Positions 15,467 to 22,622 of a DNA stretch of 24,904 nt are shown in pieces. Position 1 is the first letter of the stretch; the number at the start of each line of letters is the position of its first letter. The translations under genes were made by a program, and so were the position numbers. Origin of the DNA: JAITWN01 sp964388175 (lineage in GTDB: Bacteria > Pseudomonadota > Gammaproteobacteria > SZUA-140); NCBI GenBank assembly GCA_964388175.1, contig CAYLYS010000038.1, positions 1 through 24,904 of the forward strand. The letters run 5' to 3'. The notes below the pieces were generated by a model. That model did not search any database, was not told the origin of the DNA, and saw only the letters and a list, made by a program, of their open reading frames with translations.

Positions 15467-15910
15467 TCAAGCCGTGACCCGTACCGCCAGCACGTCGCAT
15501 CCGGCCGCGTTGAGCACCGCACTGGCGGTCGATCCGAGAAGACGGCCGATGCCATGGCGGCCATGCGAGCCGATGACGATCAGGTCGACCCCGTGCTCCG
15601 CTGCGCTGGCGACGATTTCCCGGCGCGGCGAGCCCAGTTCCACGCGCTGTTCAATATCCGGGCCGAGCCGGTGGCGTTCGGCATAGCGCGCCAGCGAGCG
15701 GGTCCCCTGTTCCACCAGTTCCTGTTCGTCGATGAGTACGGCCGGGCTGGGCGTGAAGTCGTCGGCGAAGCCGAGCGGTGGCGGGTAATCGACGATGTGC
15801 AGCAGTGTCAGGCGCGCACCATACTGGCCGGCGATGTCGAGGGCGCGCTGCAGTATCTGTGCGGACGCATCGGAGAAATCGAGGGCGACGAGAATGTGTT
15901 GGTATGACAT
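15467..15910 (-). CDS. Universal stress protein, UspA family
   Basis: A 147-residue single-domain Usp. It starts YQHILVALDFSDAS (D11), has LTLLHIVDYPP in the middle and the ATP-binding G-x2-G-x9-G-S/T pattern in GSHGRHGIGRLLGST (114-128), so it belongs to the nucleotide-binding subclass. Such proteins accumulate in growth arrest and stress; the client is unknown. ATG at 15910 gives the canonical start, with GGGAG 10 nt upstream; the longer open frame upstream has no Usp similarity. A good extended -10 promoter lies about 40 nt before the start. phhB follows on the same strand. Confidence 0.93.
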   Translation of the reverse strand: MSYQHILVALDFSDASAQILQRALDIAGQYGARLTLLHIVDYPPPLGFADDFTPSPAVLIDEQELVEQGTRSLARYAERHRLGPDIEQRVELGSPRREIVASAAEHGVDLIVIGSHGRHGIGRLLGSTASAVLNAAGCDVLAVRVTA

Positions 15911-15949
15911 GGCGACAGAACTCCCAACAAGTGGCGGGGCATGATTCGC

Positions 15950-15978
15950 ATCATAGCAAACACAGTATCCGCTGACCG
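15950..15978 (-). promoter_or_regulatory. Candidate promoter of uspA
   Basis: Reading the minus strand, CGGTCA (15978-15973) is followed after 17 nt by TATGAT (15955-15950), preceded by TGC to give an extended -10 (TGCTATGAT). The -35 box matches at 3 of 6 positions and the -10 at 5 of 6. The predicted transcript would have a leader of about 30-35 nt. Confidence 0.5.
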
Positions 15979-16160
15979 TGAAACGACGGGATCTACACGG
16001 TATGGTATTTTGCACGTAGAATTGGCATAAAGTATGCATTTTACGTTTGGGGCCCGGGAGACCGGAGCGCCGCCTCTGACGATCAGCCGGCGGCCGTACT
16101 CGGTGGCAGGGAAGCGCACTCGCCGGCACGGAGCTCAGCAAATAAAAAAGGGGGATTGAG

Positions 16161-16625
16161 ATGGCTGAAGTCATAGAAGATCGCCGCGCCGGTTCGCGGG
16201 CAATGATTCGGGAACTGGTGGGCGGGCGCGATTGCTTGCTCAAGCTGTACAGGGATCTCGCTGAATTGCATCCTTTTCACGCCAGCGAGCAGGTGACCGA
16301 TCTGCTCGAGCGCTTCTGCCAGGCTTTGATCGATTACACCGCCGATGCTCACTTCAGGCTCTACCGCTATATCGATGAGCGGCGCGAGCGCCGGCGCGCG
16401 GTGCTGGACATCGCCGACGAGGTCTATCCGGCGATTCTCTCGACCACCGATATCATCCTGAAATTCAACGATCGCTACGATTTTTCCCGCGGCCGTAAAG
16501 CGATCAGCCTGGAAACGCTGGAGCATGACCTGTCCCTGGTGGGCGAGCGCCTGGCCGACCGTATCGAACTCGAGGACCGGATCATCCAGGTGCTCGGCAG
16601 GGAGGCGAGAGCCCCCGGCGCTTGA
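16161..16625 (+). CDS. rsd: Rsd/AlgQ family sigma-70 regulator
   Basis: A 154-residue, all-helical protein that resembles Rsd/AlgQ. The LLERFCQALIDYTADAHFRLYRYI block matches the family core (LxxFCQxLVDYxSAGHFxxY), and the C-terminal half ends SLVGERLADRIELEDRII like the Rsd LEARFVLEDKLI segment. Rsd binds sigma-70 in the cytosol and favours alternative sigma factors in stationary phase; AlgQ also affects alginate and virulence genes. ATG at 16161 follows GGGGGATTGAG. GTGAAA...17 nt...TATGGT and TTGCAC...17 nt...TATGCA in the upstream divergent region are weak promoter candidates. relA begins 69 nt downstream. Confidence 0.85.
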   Translation: MAEVIEDRRAGSRAMIRELVGGRDCLLKLYRDLAELHPFHASEQVTDLLERFCQALIDYTADAHFRLYRYIDERRERRRAVLDIADEVYPAILSTTDIILKFNDRYDFSRGRKAISLETLEHDLSLVGERLADRIELEDRIIQVLGREARAPGA

Positions 16626-16694
16626 GAACCGTCATCGTCATACCCATATTCGATCCATGAACGACGGAAATCCGACTACTGCTCCAATACCTGT

Positions 16695-18917
16695 ATGGTA
16701 AGCGTCAGGGATAGCCGACTCGGTATCAGCAGCAAGGACGATCTGGATAGCGGGCGCTGGCTGCATTCTCTCGCCGAGGCGCACCCTCCCGAAGCACTGC
16801 ATGTCATCGAACGCGCCTGCGTGCTGGCGGCGCAGGCGCACGCGGGCCAGCAGCGCGCATCCGGCGAGCCCTATTTCCAGCACGTGCTGGCGGTTGCCAA
16901 CATCCTCGCCGAGCTCGGCATGGATCACGAGACGATCGCCGCGGCCATACTGCACGATGTCGCCGAGGACACGGCCGTCGCCCAGGAGCAGATCGAACGG
17001 GAGTTCGGTCAGACCATCGCCCGCCTGGTCGATGGCGTGACCAAGATGAAGCTCATCCGCGCCTACAAGAGCCTGCCCGAGCACGACAAGCAGGAACGCG
17101 TGCAGGCGGAAAATCTGCGCAAGATGCTCCTCGCCATGGCCGAGGATGTGCGCGTGGTGCTGATCAAGCTGGCCGACCGCACGCACAATATGCGCACGCT
17201 GTCGGCTCTGCCGCCCGAGAAGCAGACCCGCATCGCCCGGGAAACCCTCGACATCTATGCGCCGCTCGCCAACCGGCTCGGCATCTGGCAGCTCAAGTGG
17301 GAGCTGGAAGACCTGTCGCTGCGCTACCTCGATCCCGCCCTTTACAACCGTATCGCGCGCCTGCTCGACGAGCGCCGCGTCGATCGCGACCGCCAGGTGG
17401 CCGATTTCATGCTGATTCTGCAGCAGGAGCTCGAACGCGCCGGCGTGCGGGGGGCGGTGAGCGGGCGCTCGAAGCATATCTACAGCATCTGGCGCAAGAT
17501 GGAGCGCAAGAACGTCGATTATCACCAGATCCGCGACGTGCGCGGGGTGCGTGTGCTGGTGGACAACGTCGCCGATTGCTACAAGGCGCTGGGTGTCATC
17601 CACGGTCTGTGGCAGTACATCACCGGCGAATTCGACGATTACATCGCGACGCCGAAGGAAAACGGCTATCAGTCCATACATACCGCCGTGATCGGGCCGG
17701 AAGGACGCACCTTCGAGGTGCAGATCCGCACCCACGCCATGCACGAGAGCAACGAGCTCGGTGTGGCCGCGCACTGGCGCTACAAGGAAGGATCCAAAGG
17801 CGATGAGGGTCTGAACCGCAAGGTCGCCTGGTTGCGTCAGCTTCTCGAATGGAAGGACGAGATCGTCGATGCCGGGGAATTCGTCGACCGCTTCCGCAGC
17901 GAGGTGTTCGAGGACCGCATTTATGTCTTCACGCCCAAGGGAAACGTCATCGATCTGGCCGCAGGCGCCACGCCGCTCGATTTCGCCTATCACGTGCATA
18001 CCGAGATCGGCCATCGCTGCCGTGGCGCCAAGGTGGGCGGCCGCATGGTGCCGCTGACCTATGTGCTCGAGACGGGACAGCAGGTGGAAATACTGACGGT
18101 CAAGGAAGGCGGCCCCAGCCGCGACTGGTTGAATCCGCATCTCGGTTACGTCAAGACCACGCGGGCGCGCAACAAGATTCAGCATTGGTTCCGCCAGCAG
18201 GACCGCGACAAGAACATCGTTTCCGGCCGCCTTGGCCTCGAACGTGAATTCAAGCGTCTGGGCCTGTCGAACGTCAGTTATGAAAAGCTCGCCGAAGGGC
18301 TGGGCTATCCTCATCCCGACGATCTGTTCATCGCTGTGTCGCACAACGAGATCAAGCCCTCGCGCTATTTGCAGGTGGCGCAGGGACTGGCCGAGTCCGA
18401 GGCGCGTGTCGATGACACGGCCGAGCTGCTGTCGCTGCGGCGCGCGCCTGCGCGCGGGCACCAGGCGGGTGCGCTCAGCGTCGAGGGCGTCGGCAACGTC
18501 ATGACCCATATCGCCCATTGCTGCCGGCCGGTGCCGGGGGATGAAATCCGCGGCTATATCACCGTCGGCCGCGGTGTCAGCGTGCACCGCGGTGATTGTC
18601 CCAACATCCTGCGCTACGCGACGCTCTCTCCGGAGCGTGTCATCGTCGTGGAGTGGGGCGCGCGCGCCGAGCAGACTTTTCCGGTGGAGGTCGAGATACG
18701 GGCGTTCGACCGCAAGGGCCTGCTGAGCGATGTAACCTCGATTCTGGCCAATGACAAGCTCAATGTTACCGCCATCAACACGCGCTCGAACAGCCGTGAT
18801 CACACAGCGGACATGCGCTTGACACTGGAAATTCCCAATATCGATGTGCTCAGTCGGGTGCTCACGAAAATCAATCAGTTGCCCAATGTGCTGAGCGTAC
18901 GCCGTTTGCTGCGCTGA
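16695..18917 (+). CDS. relA: RelA-type (p)ppGpp synthetase with intact HD signature
   Basis: A 740-residue long RSH protein. The HD hydrolase domain (about 35-190) has R54, H63 and H87-D88 in ILHDVAEDT, plus D161 in LADRTHNMRT. The synthetase domain (about 240-355) contains GRSKHIYSIWRKM, EFDD (312-315) followed by YIATPKENGYQSIHT, and ELGVAAHWRYKEG. A TGS domain starts at RIYVFTPKG, then come a helical region, the zinc-finger/CC region (HCCRPVPGDEI) and a C-terminal ACT domain. The enzyme makes ppGpp/pppGpp on stalled ribosomes. EFDD and the C-terminal half (for example GHRCRGAKVGGR, PSRDWLNPHLGYV) are RelA-like, yet the hydrolase residues that RelA normally lacks are present. ATG 16695 gives MVSVR, like E. 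coli RelA MVAVR; no clear ribosome-binding site is seen. Confidence 0.93.
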   Translation: MVSVRDSRLGISSKDDLDSGRWLHSLAEAHPPEALHVIERACVLAAQAHAGQQRASGEPYFQHVLAVANILAELGMDHETIAAAILHDVAEDTAVAQEQIEREFGQTIARLVDGVTKMKLIRAYKSLPEHDKQERVQAENLRKMLLAMAEDVRVVLIKLADRTHNMRTLSALPPEKQTRIARETLDIYAPLANRLGIWQLKWELEDLSLRYLDPALYNRIARLLDERRVDRDRQVADFMLILQQELERAGVRGAVSGRSKHIYSIWRKMERKNVDYHQIRDVRGVRVLVDNVADCYKALGVIHGLWQYITGEFDDYIATPKENGYQSIHTAVIGPEGRTFEVQIRTHAMHESNELGVAAHWRYKEGSKGDEGLNRKVAWLRQLLEWKDEIVDAGEFVDRFRSEVFEDRIYVFTPKGNVIDLAAGATPLDFAYHVHTEIGHRCRGAKVGGRMVPLTYVLETGQQVEILTVKEGGPSRDWLNPHLGYVKTTRARNKIQHWFRQQDRDKNIVSGRLGLEREFKRLGLSNVSYEKLAEGLGYPHPDDLFIAVSHNEIKPSRYLQVAQGLAESEARVDDTAELLSLRRAPARGHQAGALSVEGVGNVMTHIAHCCRPVPGDEIRGYITVGRGVSVHRGDCPNILRYATLSPERVIVVEWGARAEQTFPVEVEIRAFDRKGLLSDVTSILANDKLNVTAINTRSNSRDHTADMRLTLEIPNIDVLSRVLTKINQLPNVLSVRRLLR

Positions 18918-19228
18918 GGGGTTTTTCCGGGCACCCGCGTCGCTTGTCCGCCGCTACGTTTGATTTATCCCGGCAGGGCGCATAGCATGGAAGTACGGAT
19001 GATTGCCAGCCAGACGACGAGGGTCGGGGAGGGGAATATATTGGACCGGGCCGAAAACCGGATCTGCCCATGTGCCCTGCCTGTTGGAATCATCCGTTCC
19101 CGCCTGCAGTACGGTTCTCGTGTTTACAGTCCTGATATTTACATTCACACAGCCTGTCGATGGCGCCGTCGATCGCGGTCCCGCCGCGGCGCGGCGTGCC
19201 AATTCATTTCCCTTGCTCGAGGTGCATC
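18918..19228 (+). other. Gap between relA and the hibernation factor gene
   Basis: This 311-nt region has no convincing gene on either strand. TATATT at 19037-19042 resembles a -10 box but has no -35 partner at the right distance. A T5 run follows GGGG just after the relA stop, without a clear stem. GAGG at 19219-19222 is the ribosome-binding site of the next gene. A promoter for that gene must lie here or upstream, but I cannot place it. Confidence 0.4.
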
Positions 19229-19804
19229 ATGAAATTGCCTTTGCAGATCACCAGCAGAAACGTCTCCCTGTCCGAAGCAGCCGGCGATATCATCAAGGAA
19301 AAAGCCGCCAAACTCGAAACTTTCTACGATAGGATCATAGCGTGCCGCGTGCTGGTGGATGCGCCCCATCGTCACAAACATCAGGGTGTGTTTTATAATG
19401 TGCGACTGGATATCACGGTCCCGGGCGGGGAAATCGTGGTCAAACGCGAGCCCAATGAAGATCTGTACGTGGCGATCCGCGATTCTTTCGATGCCGCGCG
19501 TCGTCAGTTGCAGAGCTTCGTCCGGCGCCAGCGCGGAGAGGTCAAGATCCACGATACCGCGCCGTCGGGTCAGGCGAATGATCTGCCGAGCGATCTACCA
19601 GGCGATCTGCAGGAAGCGTACGGTGTCATCGAAACCATCGACGGGCGAGAGGTTTATTTTCACGGTGACAGTGTCAATGGCGCCGACGGATTCGACCCGC
19701 TTGCAGCCGATGCCCCAGCCGATGCCAGGATGCAGTTCATCGAGGAGGAAGGAGAAGAAAGGCCGCAGGCCAGCGCCGTGAGACCGCGCGCCGGACGCGG
19801 ATAA
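19229..19804 (+). CDS. HPF/RaiA ribosome hibernation protein with cold-shock-like C-terminus
   Basis: A 191-residue protein. Residues 1-108 are an HPF/RaiA domain (LPLQITSRNVSLSEAAGDIIKEKAAKLE ... VYNVRLDITVP-like strand, then EDLYVAIRDSFDAARRQL), which binds the decoding centre and silences 30S/70S ribosomes. After a repeat-derived linker (about 117-128), residues 129-185 resemble the later strands of a cold-shock OB fold: YGVIETIDGREVYFHGDSV and FIEEEGEERPQASAV. The first strand of that fold appears replaced by the linker. HPF proteins with a cold-shock tail are known from proteobacteria; the tail may contact RNA. ATG 19229 follows GAGG by 6 nt; the longer open frame is rejected for lack of similarity. 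Confidence 0.85.
   Translation: MKLPLQITSRNVSLSEAAGDIIKEKAAKLETFYDRIIACRVLVDAPHRHKHQGVFYNVRLDITVPGGEIVVKREPNEDLYVAIRDSFDAARRQLQSFVRRQRGEVKIHDTAPSGQANDLPSDLPGDLQEAYGVIETIDGREVYFHGDSVNGADGFDPLAADAPADARMQFIEEEGEERPQASAVRPRAGRG
19580..19615 (+). repeat. 12-bp tandem repeat in the HPF linker
   Basis: GATCTGCCGAGC (19580-19591), GATCTACCAGGC (19592-19603) and GATCTGCAGGAA (19604-19615) encode DLPSDLPGDLQE between the HPF and cold-shock-like parts. Confidence 0.65.
19703..19726 (+). repeat. 12-bp duplication inside the cold-shock-like tail
   Basis: GCAGCCGATGCC (19703-19714) is followed by CCAGCCGATGCC (19715-19726), adding a second AADA/PADA tetrapeptide in a loop of the tail. Confidence 0.6.
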
Positions 19805-19847
19805 ATCGCGCGGCGTCCCGTGTCGGCGGCACGCGGGCGTCGCCGAA

Positions 19848-19906
19848 ACATGCCCGGATGCATCTGCTGCCTGCCGAATGCGCTGCGCAGAGGTGTCCGG
19901 GCATGT
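19848..19906 (+). terminator. Long stem-loop between the hibernation factor gene and uvrC
   Basis: ACATGCCCGGA (19848-19858) is the exact reverse complement of TCCGGGCATGT (19896-19906), 37 nt apart. Inside, TCTGC and GCAGA (about 19863-19867 and 19887-19891) can extend the stem. ATTTTCACTTTCC follows. The position fits a terminator of the upstream gene or a structured uvrC leader. Confidence 0.5.
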
Positions 19907-19940
19907 ATTTTCACTTTCCCTGTTACCGCTCCCTATTGCC

Positions 19941-21770
19941 ATGAGCAGCGATATCAGTCCCTTCGATCGCGACACTTTCCTGCGTACCTTGCCGACCCGA
20001 CCGGGTGTTTACCGCATGCTCGACAGCGGCGGCGAGGTGCTCTATGTCGGCAAGGCGCGCAATCTGAAGAACCGCGTTTCCAGCTATTTCGGCGCATCCA
20101 GTACCTCGCCCAAGACTGCCCGCCTGGTCGAGCAGATTCACCGGGTGGAAATCACTGTCACGCGCACGGAAGACGAGGCGCTGCTGCTCGAAAACAATCT
20201 GATCAAGACGCTGCGCCCGCGCTACAACATTCTGCTGCGTGACGACAAGAGCTATCCCTACATCCATCTGTCGAGCGAACACGACTTCCCGCGCCTCAGT
20301 TTTTACCGCGGTTCGCGCCGAGAACCCGGACGCTATTTCGGGCCGTATCCCGGCGCCGGGGCTGTGCGTTCGGCGCTCAATCAGCTCCAGCGTCTGTTCA
20401 AGATCCGCCAGTGCGAGGACAGCTTCTTCCGCAGCCGCAGCCGTCCGTGCCTGCAGTATCAGATCAAGCGTTGCACCGCGCCCTGTGTCGGCTATATCGA
20501 TCCGGCTTCCTATGCCGACGACGTACGCCACGCCGTGATGTTCCTGGAGGGGCGCAACCAGGAAGTGATCAAGGAGCTGGGTGCGAGGATGGACCAGGCG
20601 GCGGAGCGCCTCGACTACGAACAGGCGGCCTATTATCGCGACCAGATCGTCCGCCTGCGCCGCGTTCTCGAGCAGCAATACGTGAGCGGCGACGGCGGTG
20701 ACATCGATATCATCGCGGTGGCGACGCGAAGCGGTGTCGGCTGCGTGGAAGTGTTCTATATCCGGGGCGGCAACAATCTCGGCAACAAGACGTTCTTTCC
20801 CCGCCATACCGCCGATGCCGATACGGTCGAGATTCTCGGCGCGTTTCTGCCGCAGTATTACATCGGCCGAGATCCGCCCGCCGAAATCATCGTCAGCGAG
20901 CAACCGGAGGATCTCGATCTGATCCGTGAAGTGCTGGAGCAGGCGGCGGGCAGGCGGGTCGCGATTCACAGCCGCGTGCGCGGCGATCGCGCACGCTGGC
21001 TGCAGATGGCGCTCGACAATGCCGATCATGCTCTGCAGGCCCACTTGTCCAGTCACTCGCGCATGAGCGACCGTTTCACCGCGCTGCAGGATGCGCTTGG
21101 CCTGGACGCCTTGCCGCAGCGCCTGGAATGCTTCGATATCAGCCATACCGGCGGCGAGGCGACGGTCGCTTCCTGCGTGGTGTTCGACCAGAACGGTCCG
21201 CTGCGCAGCGACTACCGGCGCTTCAACATCAGCGACATCACGCCGGGAGACGATTATGCCGCCATGCGCCAGGCGGTTACCCGGCGTTATCTGCGCCTGA
21301 AGAAAGGCGAAGCGAAACTGCCCGATATTCTGTTCATCGACGGCGGTAAAGGCCAGCTCGCTCAGGCCGATGCGGTGCTGAAGGAACTGCAGGTCAGCGG
21401 CGTGTTTCTGGTCGGTGTCGCCAAGGGACCGGAACGCAAGCCCGGGCTGGAAACATTGTTCATATCCGGCGGCGCACCGGAAGGAGTAAACTTAGCCGCT
21501 GATTCGCCGGCGCTGCAACTGATCCAGCAGATCCGCGACGAAGCCCATCGCTTTGCCATCACCGGGCATCGCGGCCGGCGCGCCAAGGCGCGCAACCGCT
21601 CGGCGCTGGAGGATATCGAAGGCATCGGTCCGGTTCGTCGCCGCACGCTGCTCAGGCAGTTCGGCGGATTGCAGGGCATAGCGCGCGCAGGGGTGGAAGA
21701 GCTGGCGCGCACGCCCGGCATCAGTATCGAACTCGCCCAGCGCATTTATGATATTTTTCACGGAAAATGA
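19941..21770 (+). CDS. uvrC: Excinuclease ABC subunit C
   Basis: A 609-residue UvrC, the nuclease that cuts on both sides of a lesion marked by UvrA2B. In order: a GIY-YIG nuclease (PGVYRML ... VLYVGKARNLKNRVSSYF, about 20-100), a Cys-containing region (CTAPCVGYI, about 180), a UVR UvrB-binding helix pair (AERLDYEQAAYYRDQIVRL, about 215-235), an RNase H-like nuclease (ECFDISHTGGEATVASCVVF; LPDILFIDGGKGQLAQA) and tandem helix-hairpin-helix motifs at the end (IEGIGPVRRRTLLRQFG; LARTPGISIELAQ). ATG 19941 is chosen for the family-typical start 20 residues before PGVYRM; no Shine-Dalgarno site is visible. The stop overlaps the pgsA start (ATGA), so the two are coupled. Confidence 0.97.
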   Translation: MSSDISPFDRDTFLRTLPTRPGVYRMLDSGGEVLYVGKARNLKNRVSSYFGASSTSPKTARLVEQIHRVEITVTRTEDEALLLENNLIKTLRPRYNILLRDDKSYPYIHLSSEHDFPRLSFYRGSRREPGRYFGPYPGAGAVRSALNQLQRLFKIRQCEDSFFRSRSRPCLQYQIKRCTAPCVGYIDPASYADDVRHAVMFLEGRNQEVIKELGARMDQAAERLDYEQAAYYRDQIVRLRRVLEQQYVSGDGGDIDIIAVATRSGVGCVEVFYIRGGNNLGNKTFFPRHTADADTVEILGAFLPQYYIGRDPPAEIIVSEQPEDLDLIREVLEQAAGRRVAIHSRVRGDRARWLQMALDNADHALQAHLSSHSRMSDRFTALQDALGLDALPQRLECFDISHTGGEATVASCVVFDQNGPLRSDYRRFNISDITPGDDYAAMRQAVTRRYLRLKKGEAKLPDILFIDGGKGQLAQADAVLKELQVSGVFLVGVAKGPERKPGLETLFISGGAPEGVNLAADSPALQLIQQIRDEAHRFAITGHRGRRAKARNRSALEDIEGIGPVRRRTLLRQFGGLQGIARAGVEELARTPGISIELAQRIYDIFHGK

Positions 21771-22342
21771 CCAAGAAAAACAAAACGACGATGACCACGC
21801 CGACGCTGCTGACGCTGTTCCGCATCGCGTTGATTCCGGTATTCGTGCTCATTTTCTATCTGCCCTGGGACGGTGCGCGGGTGGTGACGGCGGTGATTTT
21901 CACGCTGGCGGCACTGACCGACTGGCTGGACGGCTATCTCGCGCGTCGGCTCGATCAGACCTCGGCGTTCGGCGCTTTTCTCGATCCGGTGGCGGACAAG
22001 CTGATGGTCGCCGTTGCCCTGATCCTGATGGTCCAGGCCAGTCCCACGCCCTGGCTGGCCATTCCGGCCGCGGTCATCATCGGCCGCGAAATCGCCGTCT
22101 CGGCACTGCGCGAGCGCATGGCTGAAATCGGCCGCGGCGCCACGGTTGCCGTCAGCATGGCGGGGAAGATCAAGACCACCTGTCAGATGCTCGCCATCAT
22201 TCTGCTGCTGTACCAGCGGCCGCTGCTCGGTCTGCCGACGGAAAGCCTGGGCTATGCGCTGCTGTACATGGCGGCCGGCCTTACCCTGTGGTCGATGATC
22301 ATTTATCTGCTGCGGGCCTGGCCTGTGTTGCGGGATACCTGA
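21767..22342 (+). CDS. pgsA: CDP-diacylglycerol-glycerol-3-phosphate 3-phosphatidyltransferase
   Basis: A 191-residue integral membrane enzyme that makes phosphatidylglycerol phosphate from CDP-diacylglycerol and glycerol-3-phosphate in the inner membrane. The CDP-alcohol phosphotransferase signature D-x2-DG-x2-AR-x8-G-x3-D-x3-D is complete (D52, D55, G56, A59, R60, G69, D73, D77). About five hydrophobic helices are visible. The N-terminus is TPTLLTLFRIALIPVFVL, as in PgsA. ATG at 21767 overlaps the uvrC TGA; ATG at 21791 (MTTPTLL) is a plausible shorter start. uvrC-pgsA-tRNA-Gly is the gene order of enteric gammaproteobacteria. Confidence 0.96.
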   Translation: MTKKNKTTMTTPTLLTLFRIALIPVFVLIFYLPWDGARVVTAVIFTLAALTDWLDGYLARRLDQTSAFGAFLDPVADKLMVAVALILMVQASPTPWLAIPAAVIIGREIAVSALRERMAEIGRGATVAVSMAGKIKTTCQMLAIILLLYQRPLLGLPTESLGYALLYMAAGLTLWSMIIYLLRAWPVLRDT

Positions 22343-22348
22343 GAAGAC

Positions 22349-22377
22349 TTGACACCGGTCGACGAAACCATAAAAAT
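22349..22377 (+). promoter_or_regulatory. Strong sigma-70 promoter of tRNA-Gly
   Basis: A perfect TTGACA (22349-22354) begins 6 nt after the pgsA stop. The -10 is either TAAAAA (22371-22376, 16-nt spacer) or AAAAAT (22372-22377, 17-nt spacer), each matching consensus at 4 of 6. A start site about 10 nt before the tRNA is implied. Confidence 0.75.
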
Positions 22378-22393
22378 ACGGCTTCTTCGTTCA

Positions 22394-22469
<76 letters not shown>

Positions 22470-22594
22470 GTTTTTTCCACTTGCCTTTGCGGATCGTCTG
22501 ACGTTCCGATCGGGCTTCTCCTTTTCTTCGTTCGTCTTTCCTCTCTTCGTCTGACCGCCGGATTTCATCCCGCTCAGGTCCGGATGCACGAATT

Positions 22595-22622
22595 TTCCGG
22601 TATCGGTGTTCCGGCGTCGGTG
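22595..22622. repeat. 14-bp tandem duplication at the 3' edge of the MBL gene
   Basis: TTCCGGTATCGGTG (22595-22608) and TTCCGGCGTCGGTG (22609-22622) lie directly next to the stop codon of the convergent RNase-like gene. They differ at two positions. Confidence 0.7.

Noticed and set aside
16638..18803. A 721-codon open frame antisense to relA
   Set aside because: It mirrors a clearly identified RelA gene, has His/Asp/Ala/Arg-rich composition typical of GC-rich shadow frames and resembles no family. The same applies to long antisense frames at 1828-3561, 4525-5691, 6359-7744, 11129-12727, 12804-14780 and 19923-21146.
19037..19042. TATATT as the -10 box of the hibernation factor promoter
   Set aside because: No acceptable -35 box lies 15-19 nt upstream, and it is about 190 nt from the start codon.
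18954..19232. Small frames on both strands between relA and the HPF gene
   Set aside because: Composition is unlike the neighbours, no ribosome-binding sites fit, and no family is recognisable.
22470..22622. Further tRNA genes after tRNA-Gly, as in the enteric glyW-cysT-leuZ cluster
   Set aside because: No second cloverleaf can be folded here; the region holds a T-run, T/C-rich sequence and a 14-bp duplication.
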